Shown here: one piece after another, positions 53,448 to 61,550 of the stretch | Layout: every line of letters starts with the position of its first letter | How positions within the stretch are numbered: the first letter of the stretch is position 1 | Assembly: GCA_964344685.1 (NCBI GenBank) | Contig: CAYFOK010000002.1 | Location: forward strand, 1-64,000 | Direction of reading: 5' to 3' | DNA: 64,000 bases | Origin: Scalindua sp964344685 | Lineage (GTDB): Bacteria; Planctomycetota; Brocadiia; Brocadiales; Scalinduaceae | Made by a program: the position numbers and the translations under genes | The notes under the pieces: model-generated | Databases searched by the model: none | Seen by the model: the letters and a program-made list of their open reading frames with translations, nothing else | Told to the model about the DNA's origin: nothing

Positions 53448-54953
53448 TTAGAAAACGTACTCTGCACCAAAAGCGAGTATAGTTTCATCGTCATTAGTAA
53501 ATTCTCCATCCATACCATGTGTTATACCCATACCAGCTTCTTCCTGGGCGTCTGAAACATTGTACTTATTGTACCTGACTTCAGGCCTGAGCAAAAGGTT
53601 ATCCGCAATCGTAATGTTATGCGTGTATGTTATTGTATACATTGAATGGCCAAAGCCCTTTGCACCGTCATCATCATCAAAGTATTCGTACCTAAGAGCA
53701 CCCTGTTGATTATCAGTGAAATCATACATTGCATAGTATACCATGGCCCACCAGTGAGCACTGCTACTTGCGCCATCATCAGCACTCGCGTCATTTGGAT
53801 CACCAGCAACAGTAGGTTGATTTTTAGCACGGCCATGATTCCAGTCAAATCCGAGGCTTAATTTATCAACCTGAGGTAATGAATAGGTCATAACAACGTT
53901 GTACATAAATACGTTATCACTTTCGCTACCGCCGAAACCACTGTTACCCTGCTGTGTACCACCAGCAGCAGCACTTGATGGAGGACTTTCTGGTCCGTTT
54001 ATTGCGGCGAAAGAGATGAAGAAATCGTCATTAGGTGAATATGTCAGGTAGGCTCCAAATGATTTCCCTTCGTTGTTATCAATATAGGTATCCCATCCAT
54101 TAACATAGTAAAGTTTCAAACCAAATTTATCACTTGGAAGGAATTCAGATACATCGAAAGACACACCCATGTGCGTGAAAGGTATTGCATTATTGTAGGT
54201 TGCAGCGTGTGTATAGTTCGCGTTACCTATGTTTTCTACCAGTTCATAACCAATCCAGGTGTACATCTTACCCATAGTGATAGGGACTTTTTTCCCAAAC
54301 ACCGGTGCATTCCAGGTTACATTACACGCTGAAATAGAAAACCTTTGATCATTGTCACCTGGATCGCCATTATCATTTCCAGGTCCAAAGAAAGTAATCC
54401 CTTGTGTCAGTTCACCCCAGTATGTATGCATCTGCCAGCCTATCGGATGCTCGTCGGTCGCTTCCTTATCCATAAACATCGCGAAGTTTTGAAGTACAAA
54501 TGTGTTGTCATCATTTTCGCCTATGAAGTTTACCTTACTGTTTGCATTTCTGTTTGTAATATTTTCACCGGCGTTTCTCAGATTATACATGAAGTTGGTA
54601 TCGATAAAACCACCAACAGTGACGCCTTTGAACAGGCCGCCCATAATTGCTGAACCTGCCAGTGCCTCATTTACTGCAGAAGAGATATCTTCCTGCATTA
54701 TTTCAGCTCTGATCTCATCTTTGAAATCGGCTTTCAGCACATCCCTCAGGCCAATAGTTGCCTCTTGAATGTCAGCCTTTGCTTCGTTTTTCAGTTCAGC
54801 CATCAGCTCCTGCTTAAGTTCGGCTTTTAATTCCGCTCTAAGCTGAGCTTTCAGAGCTTCCATATCTGTATCTGTGCTCTGTGCAAAAGAGATGCTGCTG
54901 AATGCCAAAACGGCGATCATCGGCAGCAACAAATAAAACTTCATTTTACCCAT
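53448..54953 (-). CDS. Outer-membrane porin with N-terminal coiled-coil stalk
   Basis: A 501-residue secreted protein. A signal peptide (LLPMIAVLAFSSISFAQS) is followed by about 55 residues of Ala/Glu/Lys/Leu-rich helical repeat (LKAELKQELMAELKNEAKAD) and then a beta-barrel of alternating aromatic/polar strands (GGFIDTNFMYNL; WQMHTYWGEL; LSLGFDWNHGRAK; LLRPEVRYNKYNV), ending in an aromatic YVF, the usual outer-membrane signal. It resembles the BBP2/OprP-like porins common in planctomycetes. Function: passive diffusion of solutes, inferred. Start 54953 or the ATG at 54944. Confidence 0.88.
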   Translation of the reverse strand: MGKMKFYLLLPMIAVLAFSSISFAQSTDTDMEALKAQLRAELKAELKQELMAELKNEAKADIQEATIGLRDVLKADFKDEIRAEIMQEDISSAVNEALAGSAIMGGLFKGVTVGGFIDTNFMYNLRNAGENITNRNANSKVNFIGENDDNTFVLQNFAMFMDKEATDEHPIGWQMHTYWGELTQGITFFGPGNDNGDPGDNDQRFSISACNVTWNAPVFGKKVPITMGKMYTWIGYELVENIGNANYTHAATYNNAIPFTHMGVSFDVSEFLPSDKFGLKLYYVNGWDTYIDNNEGKSFGAYLTYSPNDDFFISFAAINGPESPPSSAAAGGTQQGNSGFGGSESDNVFMYNVVMTYSLPQVDKLSLGFDWNHGRAKNQPTVAGDPNDASADDGASSSAHWWAMVYYAMYDFTDNQQGALRYEYFDDDDGAKGFGHSMYTITYTHNITIADNLLLRPEVRYNKYNVSDAQEEAGMGITHGMDGEFTNDDETILAFGAEYVF

Positions 54954-56026
54954 TATTTACCTCCCCATAAAAAATTTAAAATTCTATAATAATTGTGCAG
55001 TATCAAAAAAATACTACAGACCGGATACACTTACTTTACTAAAACAAAGATGCTAAAACTATAACTTACGATATTTAATTCAAAAACGGCGAATTTCACC
55101 GAGTAAGACCGGCGAAATTCATCAGGTAAATCATCTAACTAACGCACAAACAATGCGTTATTAAATCAAAAAAAAAATAAAAGTCAAGAGTAAAAATCAT
55201 GCCACCGGCAAGTCCTATCAGGCTTCCGGAGGGGAATATAATGGACATTTAAGTGATTATTATGCAGTAAGCATATATTGAATCAGTTTAAAATTGCCGA
55301 TGGCCTGAATTTTATTATAATTTTATAATTAATTATTAAAGAACGAATTTACATATCCAAAATTACTCTTATTGAGTCAATACAACAAAGCAATAAGAGG
55401 GCCAAAATAAATACTTTTCATATAAAATATATTGAATACTTTAAATTTGGTATCCGGATTCTGATGTTATGAAATAAATTTGAGTTGTATAAGGTATGGA
55501 TTATAAGAACATCCGATAATTTGTATATAATAAATTTATCATGATTTCAGACTAACAAAAAAAATATACCTTCTGGTTTCTATGAATTTTGAAATAAGAA
55601 GACTTAGTAAAAAATTGTCAAATATGCACCAAAATTAGTGTGAATTTAATATAAGTGTCAAATTACATGCAGGTTGACATTATAATTGCGACTCGTGTAA
55701 GTATCTGTTAATAAAGTGGTTATAATGTACATTTAGGCTTTGATATTCCTTTTAGTCGCTTTTTGTAGCTTCGAAATGTCGGAATAACAGTTAAATAGCG
55801 ATAAACGAAATACTGGCAAATATCAGCCTATAAATTGCTGCACATTTAATGTAATCTTGCCATCAATGACTAAGTATCAAAGCACAATCTGTTGAGTGGC
55901 CTAATTGCTTGTTTGAATAACTGTAAAAAAATTGACAGAGAGATCATATTGTGAATAAATCAATTCATCGAATCGTCTGTTTCATATTTAATTAATAAAG
56001 CAGATAATAATCTCTAGGAATTGTCT
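54954..56026. other. 1.07-kb gene-poor AT-rich spacer
   Basis: No coding frame that I can support on either strand. Near its left end, about 140 bp upstream of the porin, GAATTTC (55091-55097) and GAAATTC (55114-55120) form an inverted repeat inside two near-identical CGGCGAA-type direct copies. The remainder is AT-rich without long hairpins, tRNA-like folds or terminators. Large for this otherwise compact window, it could hold a small RNA or a regulatory region; I see no direct proof. Confidence 0.5.
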
Positions 56027-56782
56027 ATGAAATATCATGACCTTCATCCATGGAACGTGGACTACAGAAAGGCTGTAGAAATCCAGGAAAGATTGCAGAA
56101 GAGTATTGTTTTAAAGTGTCCGGTAAAAAACTTTAAATATATTGCTGGTGCTGATGTCTCTTACCTGCCGGAAAGAACTATCCAATCCGATACCTGCCGG
56201 AATGGGCCTGTCGAAAAGCATGGCAGGCGTAGTCAGTCAGGCACTAAGAAAAGTGAGATATTTTATGCGAGTGTTATTGTATTTGAATTAAAAACGATGG
56301 AAAAAGTTGAGTCGGTTACTGCAAGCGGTAAAGTTGATTTTCCCTATATTCCCGGATTGCTGAGTTTTCGTGAGTCTCCAATCTTGTTGAAAGCATTTGC
56401 AGAGATTAAGTCTAATCCAGATGCGATTATATTAGATGCACAAGGCATCGCGCATCCTCGTGGAATCGGTTTGGCGTCTCATATTGGATTGCTGTTAGAC
56501 AAGCCATCCATAGGGTGTGCAAAAACCAGGTTAGTGGGTGATTACAGTGAGATCGGTGAAGAAGTTGGCAGTTACTCGCCCCTTACTGTAAAAGATAGGG
56601 TTGTAGGCGCTGTGCTCAGGACAAGGAAAAACGTTAAACCCGTTTTTGTCTCTCCCGGCCACAAAATTGATTTAAACACCTCCATTGACCTGGTTTTAAA
56701 AAGTGGTTGTGGGTATCGGCTTCCTGAACCGGTAAGACAGGCGCACAACCTGGTTAAGAAAACAGCAACCGGTAAGGAGTAA
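56027..56782 (+). CDS. nfi: Endonuclease V with an in-frame internal insertion
   Basis: A 251-residue deoxyinosine-specific nuclease. Conserved elements: IAGADVSY (first catalytic Asp), VDFPYIPGLLSFRESP, ILDAQGIAHPRGIGLASHIG (second Asp and His) and YRLPEPVRQAH. Between ADVSY and the next strand (FYASVIVFEL) the family normally has a few residues; here about 28 hydrophilic, basic residues intervene (SDTCRNGPVEKHGRRSQSG within them). The DNA of that insert carries a repeated 12-mer TACCTGCCGGAA and a CCTGCC/GGCAGG inverted repeat. Start at ATG 56027 with AGGAA six bases upstream. Confidence 0.92.
   Translation: MKYHDLHPWNVDYRKAVEIQERLQKSIVLKCPVKNFKYIAGADVSYLPERTIQSDTCRNGPVEKHGRRSQSGTKKSEIFYASVIVFELKTMEKVESVTASGKVDFPYIPGLLSFRESPILLKAFAEIKSNPDAIILDAQGIAHPRGIGLASHIGLLLDKPSIGCAKTRLVGDYSEIGEEVGSYSPLTVKDRVVGAVLRTRKNVKPVFVSPGHKIDLNTSIDLVLKSGCGYRLPEPVRQAHNLVKKTATGKE
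56162..56250 (+). repeat. Putative palindromic/repeat element inserted in nfi
   Basis: TACCTGCCGGAA occurs at 56162-56173 and 56191-56202; CCTGCC (56193-56198) pairs with GGCAGG (56222-56227). The stretch is GC-richer than the gene around it and encodes the extra residues absent from other endonuclease V proteins. Confidence 0.6.
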
Positions 56783-56849
56783 ACGGGTCTGTCTTAAAGC
56801 GTGGGTTTTGTGATGCGTTATATTATTAAAATATAAATTGGAAAGGTTG

Positions 56850-57218
56850 CTAACTGTCTGAATCTTTTTCTTTCTTAAATTCCTCTTTTACCTGATCGCA
56901 GGTTTTACTCTCTTTTTCTTTCTTTATTTTTTCTGCTACTTGGGCGACAAATTCAGGATTTCCTTCTGCAGCCGCTTTCTTCTTTGCGTCTTCCTTCATC
57001 TGTTTTACATCAAAAATGTCTCCCAGGCACTCCTCTGCAGCACTACACCATACTACACATGTTGGTGCTTTGTCTTTAAATACGGTTTCTCCGCATTTAC
57101 AGTCGGCTTTTTCCTCATCACTCCAGATTTCAATCATACTGCCGCATTTTGGACATTTTCTTTCAAGTGGTTCGGGTACCATAGTCTTCATGCTACCGGG
57201 ACATCTAACTTTTGCCAT
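56850..57218 (-). CDS. Small cysteine-rich zinc-ribbon protein of unknown function
   Basis: A 122-residue protein with a zinc-ribbon core (RKCPKCGSMIEIWSDEEKAD, then CKCGETV) followed by a PTCVVWCSAAEECLG motif that could bind a second metal, and a highly charged helical C-terminus (KKAAAEGNPEFVAQVAEKIK). Similar small proteins occur in many anaerobes, but I know no function. ATG at 57218; it is convergent with nfi and divergent from nnrE. Confidence 0.8.
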   Translation of the reverse strand: MAKVRCPGSMKTMVPEPLERKCPKCGSMIEIWSDEEKADCKCGETVFKDKAPTCVVWCSAAEECLGDIFDVKQMKEDAKKKAAAEGNPEFVAQVAEKIKKEKESKTCDQVKEEFKKEKDSDS

Positions 57219-57489
57219 TATATCTACCGCCTGTTTTCAAAAATTAAAATAACTTAATTTATTCTATAAATACTAAAAAAATTCTATTATGCCGTCAAGT
57301 AGTTTTTGTGGAGAGACAGTTTTACGTCTAATAAAACGGTAGTGGTCCCATTATTTTTCATTTACGTTTTAAAAATTTAAAAAGGATTGACAACTAAATA
57401 AATATGTGCGAAAAAATAAGCACTAATTTCGGAGGGGGAGGCGGGCAGAATAGTTATATTTCACTTTCTCAACGTTGAAAGGTTGTTTT

Positions 57490-58197
57490 ATGGATATCAT
57501 TAAAAGGACATTAGGCAGGGATGAAACAAGAGAAATTGACCGAAAAGCAATTGAAGAATACAAAATTCCAGGAATTATTTTAATGGAGAATGCAGGCAGG
57601 AATGTTGTAGAAGAGATTTTAAAGATGATTTCCGGGATAGATAAGGCCAGAGTGGCAATTTTTTGTGGAAAAGGGAATAATGGTGGCGACGGTTTTGTTA
57701 TTGCCCGGCACCTTTATAATAAAGGAGTGGACGTGTCTGTATACTTAACAACTGAAGTGTCACAAGTTCTTTCTGATGGCGATGCTTCAACAAATTTGCA
57801 GATTTTACTGAATATGAATCTTGAAATAAAAGAGTTGCAAGAGAAGAATATTGGTGAAGTTGGAAAGGCCCTTTGCAACTATAATGTAATTGTAGATGCG
57901 ATTTTCGGAACGGGTTTAAATGGAGATGTAAGAGAGCCCGTAAGTACCCTGATAGCTAAAATCAATGAATCCGGTATACCAGTCGTATCTGTTGATATAC
58001 CTTCCGGGTTGAGTTGTGATGATGGTGTTGTACTTGGGATAGCAGTGAAAGCAACTAAAACGGTTACATTCGTTGCTGCTAAAACAGGTTTTTTTCAGGG
58101 ATGCGGAAATGAATATACCGGAGAGTTGATAGTGTCAGATATAAGTGTGCCTAAAGAGTTGATAGAAGAGTTTTGCAAAAAACCGTTATCTGGTTAA
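57490..58197 (+). CDS. nnrE: NAD(P)H-hydrate epimerase
   Basis: A 235-residue YjeF N-terminal domain enzyme that interconverts R- and S-NAD(P)HX so that the dehydratase can act. Motifs: EIDRKAIEEYKIPGIILMEN, FCGKGNNGGDGFVIARHLY, VDAIFGTGLNGDVRE and VSVDIPSGLSCDDG. No dehydratase domain is attached; that enzyme is encoded separately at 10465-11352. Start ATG 57490, with AAAGG seven bases upstream; the frame is open to a TTG at 57475. Confidence 0.94.
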   Translation: MDIIKRTLGRDETREIDRKAIEEYKIPGIILMENAGRNVVEEILKMISGIDKARVAIFCGKGNNGGDGFVIARHLYNKGVDVSVYLTTEVSQVLSDGDASTNLQILLNMNLEIKELQEKNIGEVGKALCNYNVIVDAIFGTGLNGDVREPVSTLIAKINESGIPVVSVDIPSGLSCDDGVVLGIAVKATKTVTFVAAKTGFFQGCGNEYTGELIVSDISVPKELIEEFCKKPLSG

Positions 58198-58223
58198 AGT
58201 CCCGCCCTCTTTACTATTTACAT

Positions 58224-58508
58224 TCAGAGAGCTTTTCCTCCTGCTATTGCCGGAACTATTGAAATTTGGTCTCCATCATTAACTGTAGTTTCCTGATTAT
58301 CTTTAAACCTTATATCTTCATCGTTAAGGTAGAAGTTAATAAATCTTCTGATTTGTCCGTTTTCATCGCAGAGACGCTCTTTAAACCCGTTGTAATTAGT
58401 TTCAAGATTATCAATTACTTCTTTAATGGAATTACCTTCCACAGTAACTTCTTCTGACCCGTTTGTTAATGATCTTAATGGAGTAGGGATTCTTACTTTA
58501 ACCGGCAT
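58224..58508 (-). CDS. MoaD/ThiS-type ubiquitin-like sulfur-carrier protein with extended C-terminus
   Basis: A 94-residue beta-grasp protein: MPVKVRIPTPLRSLTNG, then VTVEGNSIKEVIDNLE, RRFINFYLNDEDI and a terminal VNDGDQISIVPAIAGG. Sulfur carriers end in a free GG that is thiocarboxylated; here GG is followed by KAL, so a protease (JAMM-type in known cases) would have to trim three residues. No such protease is in the window. It lies about 110 bp downstream of the threonine-synthase-like gene on the same strand, resembling the CysO-CysM arrangement for sulfur amino acid synthesis. Confidence 0.9.
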   Translation of the reverse strand: MPVKVRIPTPLRSLTNGSEEVTVEGNSIKEVIDNLETNYNGFKERLCDENGQIRRFINFYLNDEDIRFKDNQETTVNDGDQISIVPAIAGGKAL

Positions 58509-58620
58509 GTCGTTACCTCTTTCTGTTTAATAAAATATTAAGTTATCCTTGGGAGATTATCTTTTTTCTACTGAGTAAAGTATAGTATTCTATTTAATCC
58601 TACGTGTATTGTCAAAAAGT

Positions 58621-59865
58621 TTAAGCGGTGCAAACTTCTTTTTTTTCCATAAAAGAGTTAAAACTCTCTATGTTTGCATCAATAACGCACGGTTTAGCTA
58701 CTTTATCGATAACTGCTTCCTGCGTTTTCAGGCCGTTCCCGGTAATACAGATTACGATAGACTCATCCCTCGGTATTCTTTCCTGTTCTAAAAGTTTCTT
58801 TGTAACGGCCACTGTAACGCCTCCCGCTGTTTCGGTAAAGATTCCTTCTGTGGACGCCAGGAGTTTGATCCCCTCAACTACCTCATCATCAGAAACATCT
58901 TCAGCCCAACCGCCACTCTCATTAATAGCCTTTACAGAATAATATCCATCTGCGGGGTTTCCGATTGCAATTGAATGTGCTATTGTGTTGGGAATTACCG
59001 GTTTAATAACATCACTGCCGGTTTTAACGGCAGTAGATATAGGAGCAGAACCGGATGCCTGGGCACCGTAAAGGCTTGTATCAGATTCATCGATCAGTCC
59101 TAATTTTGCCATCTCCTTTACCGCTTTGCCTATCTTAATTATAAGTGAGCCGCCTGCCATAGGTACGACCACGTGTTTGGGAGCCTTCCAGCCGAGCTGC
59201 TCTATGATTTCATATCCGTAAGTTTTGGAACCTTCTGCATAATATGGCCGGAGGTTAATGTTTGCAAAGGCCCAGCCATATTTATCAGCAATCTCTGAAC
59301 ACATTCTGTTAACGCCATCATAATTACCGTCTATGCCAATTACGTTTGTTCCATAGATTGAGGTACCTATAACCTTTCCCTGTTCTAGATTGGAGGGCAT
59401 AAAGATATAGCTTTCAAGGTTACCTTGAACAGCCTGCGCGGCAACGGAATTTCCCAGGTTGCCGGTTGTGGCACATGCAACTGTTTTGAAGCCGAGTTCT
59501 TTTGCCTTGGACAGGGCGGCAGAAACGACTCTGTCTTTAAAAGAGAATGTGGGGAAATTTACTGAGTCGTTTTTTACATATAGTTCTTCTACACCGAGTT
59601 TTTTGGCTAAATTATCAGCCTTTACAAGTGGTGTATACCCAACCTGGGTTCCCACAGTAGGCTCACCATCAAGGGGTAAAAGCTCTTTGTACCTCCACAT
59701 GGTTTTTCCCCGTGATTCAATCTTGTCTCTGTTTATTACTTTTTTTATTTCTTCATATTTGTAATCTACTTCCAGTGGACCAAAACAGAAACTGCAAACA
59801 TGAAGAGCCTCTTTAGGGTAATCTTTCCCGCATTCTCTGCATTTAAGACCTTTAACAAAACTCAT
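58621..59865 (-). CDS. thrC: Threonine-synthase-like PLP enzyme under SAM riboswitch control
   Basis: A 414-residue fold-type II PLP enzyme. An N-terminal zinc-ribbon segment (LKCRECGKDY; HVCSFCFGPLEV) precedes the catalytic domain with the PLP lysine in FPTFSFKDRVVSAALSKA, the GNLGNSVAAQA loop and MAGGSLIIKIG. This is the long threonine-synthase family, but the SAM-I riboswitch upstream and the sulfur-carrier gene downstream suggest a role in cysteine, homocysteine or methionine synthesis. Start ATG 59865, with GGAG six bases upstream; an ATG at 59871 is too close to that site. Confidence 0.9.
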   Translation of the reverse strand: MSFVKGLKCRECGKDYPKEALHVCSFCFGPLEVDYKYEEIKKVINRDKIESRGKTMWRYKELLPLDGEPTVGTQVGYTPLVKADNLAKKLGVEELYVKNDSVNFPTFSFKDRVVSAALSKAKELGFKTVACATTGNLGNSVAAQAVQGNLESYIFMPSNLEQGKVIGTSIYGTNVIGIDGNYDGVNRMCSEIADKYGWAFANINLRPYYAEGSKTYGYEIIEQLGWKAPKHVVVPMAGGSLIIKIGKAVKEMAKLGLIDESDTSLYGAQASGSAPISTAVKTGSDVIKPVIPNTIAHSIAIGNPADGYYSVKAINESGGWAEDVSDDEVVEGIKLLASTEGIFTETAGGVTVAVTKKLLEQERIPRDESIVICITGNGLKTQEAVIDKVAKPCVIDANIESFNSFMEKKEVCTA

Positions 59866-59884
59866 TTTCATCTCCAGATATTAA

Positions 59885-59923
59885 TAAAAAAGCCTCTTCT
59901 TAATCACAAGATAAGAAGAGGCT
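59885..59923 (-). terminator. Riboswitch-controlled terminator
   Basis: Stem AGCCTCTTCTTA/TAAGAAGAGGCT (plus-strand 59891-59902 and 59912-59923, perfect 12 bp) followed on the minus strand by six T (59885-59890). Its left arm overlaps a TTCTTATCTT (59908-59917) that can instead pair with AAGATAAGAA (59932-59941) to form an antiterminator. Confidence 0.93.
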
Positions 59924-59938
59924 CCGCGACATTCTTAT

Positions 59939-60045
59939 CTTATCTTCCCCTAACAGGTAGGAGTTAGCACCAACATCCTGACATTCTGCCAGGACCGGTT
60001 GCTGTGGTTTCTCAGGGCCAGTCCCTCCACCACTCTTGATAAGTC
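59939..60045 (-). promoter_or_regulatory. SAM-I (S-box) riboswitch aptamer
   Basis: On the minus strand: P1 arm CTTATC, then the diagnostic AAGAGTGGTGGAGGGACTGG, CCCTGAGAAACC, AGCAACCGG, a P3 stem (GGTCCTGGCAGAATGTCAGGA region), GGTGCTAACTCC and the closing P1 arm GATAAG. This matches the S-box consensus in order and spacing. SAM binding stabilises P1, whose 3' arm is shared with the antiterminator, so excess SAM would allow the downstream terminator to form and switch the gene off. Confidence 0.95.
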
Positions 60046-60067
60046 TCAATTTTTGTTTGAATCATGC

Positions 60068-60096
60068 AGTTTAGTTAAATTTTAGCTCAAAGTCAA
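60068..60096 (-). promoter_or_regulatory. Promoter for the riboswitch-controlled gene
   Basis: On the minus strand TTGACT (60096-60091) and TAAACT (60073-60068) are separated by 17 bases, placing initiation about 15 bases before the aptamer. Confidence 0.65.
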
Positions 60097-60131
60097 TAAA
60101 TATTATGTGAAATCTGGCCTGTTGCCAATTT

Positions 60132-61460
60132 TTAAGTGCCTGAGGAGATATGCCTGACAACCATTCCCGTCATAAGTTTAGGATAGAAGTATGTTGCCTT
60201 GGGAGGCATCTTATGCCTTTTGGTTGCAATGTCTTTTATCTGACCTATTTTTGTCGGGTTTAGGAAAAAGGCGATCTGGTATTCTCCATCGTTCACTTTT
60301 GTAACGGAGTCCTCTATTCCTTGAATATATTTAACGCTTTCAGATTTTGAAATATTTTTTGCCTGAATTCCCAGTACCCTGTCAAATATTACCCCATGTA
60401 AGATTCCGGTATCAATAGACTTCCATTCAGAATATTCACCTGTCAAAATCGGGTCGAGGAGTTTCTCATCACGAAGTGTTAGAATATAGAACCTTTTGTC
60501 ATTCTCACCGAAATACATGGCAATTTTATGTTTATGAGCATCTTTACTGAGCTTTTGTGTCAATGTTTCAGCATTGCAATCACTTCCCAGGTCGCTTATA
60601 TCAAAAATTTCATTTAGTGAGTTCTTAATCTTTTCAGGGTCAAGTTCTTTTACATTCCTGGCCAGTCTGTGTGTTGGTAGGATCACAAGTCCAGGATCTT
60701 CCATAGAGACACACATCATCATGATATAGTCGGCCGGAGAATCTTCATTACAGTTCTGCCCTTTTTCAGTGTCTTTTATAAAGTCTCTGTAAAACAGTGC
60801 AGTTTCATAACGATGGTGCCCATCGGCAATAAACAGTGCCCTGTTCTTCATTTGCAGAATCAACTCTTCAATAACTGATTTGTCTTTTATGGCCCAAAGT
60901 GAATTTTTAACACCATAAATGTCTGTAAAATCGGTATCCGGATCTCCTTCAGACGCTTTAAGTAAAAAGTTTGATGTTTTGCTACCTTCATCTTCAAAGA
61001 ATGTAAATACCTGGCTTAGATTTGCATTGCAGGCTTTCATCAAATTCATCCGGTCCTCTTTTGGCTTTGCAAGTGTATGTTCGTGCGGATAAATTTCTCC
61101 AGTTTGAAAGTCTTCCAGTTTTACTAAAGAGATGAACCCTCTTCGTATGTATTTCTTATCTGACAATGTAAACTCTTGTGCATAAATATATATTGCAGGT
61201 TCGATCTCCTCTTTCAGAATTTCTTCTTTCCTCCATGTGTCGAAGAATTCTGCGGACCTTGAATATTTATTATTAGATTGATCATCTCCGGGAAGATCTT
61301 TACTCAGGATTAGACGTATAATGTTGTCCGGGTGGAGTTCATAATATTCATCTCTCTCTTTTTCAGAGATAACGTCATACGGGGGAGTAATTACTTTCGA
61401 AATATCTTTTATTTTTTCAGGATTATATCTTAACCCTTTAAACGGTAATATAGTTGCCAT
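60132..61460 (-). CDS. DUF1015 family protein
   Basis: A 442-residue protein of the DUF1015 family: PFKGLRYNPEKIKDISKVIT at the start, the TPPYDVI motif, HPDNIIRLI, the FIADGHHRYETAL signature and a TYFYPKLMTGMVVR end. The family is widespread and often sits near serine or D-3-phosphoglycerate genes; its reaction is unknown to me. It lies between pta and the SAM riboswitch on the same strand, 90 bp from pta. Confidence 0.92.
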   Translation of the reverse strand: MATILPFKGLRYNPEKIKDISKVITPPYDVISEKERDEYYELHPDNIIRLILSKDLPGDDQSNNKYSRSAEFFDTWRKEEILKEEIEPAIYIYAQEFTLSDKKYIRRGFISLVKLEDFQTGEIYPHEHTLAKPKEDRMNLMKACNANLSQVFTFFEDEGSKTSNFLLKASEGDPDTDFTDIYGVKNSLWAIKDKSVIEELILQMKNRALFIADGHHRYETALFYRDFIKDTEKGQNCNEDSPADYIMMMCVSMEDPGLVILPTHRLARNVKELDPEKIKNSLNEIFDISDLGSDCNAETLTQKLSKDAHKHKIAMYFGENDKRFYILTLRDEKLLDPILTGEYSEWKSIDTGILHGVIFDRVLGIQAKNISKSESVKYIQGIEDSVTKVNDGEYQIAFFLNPTKIGQIKDIATKRHKMPPKATYFYPKLMTGMVVRHISSGT

Positions 61461-61550
61461 TTTTAGCCCTAAAAAGTGTTAATGATTTATTAGTAAAAGA
61501 AGATTTTAACATATAAATCTTTTTTTGAGAATGGCAAAAAATAATAATGT

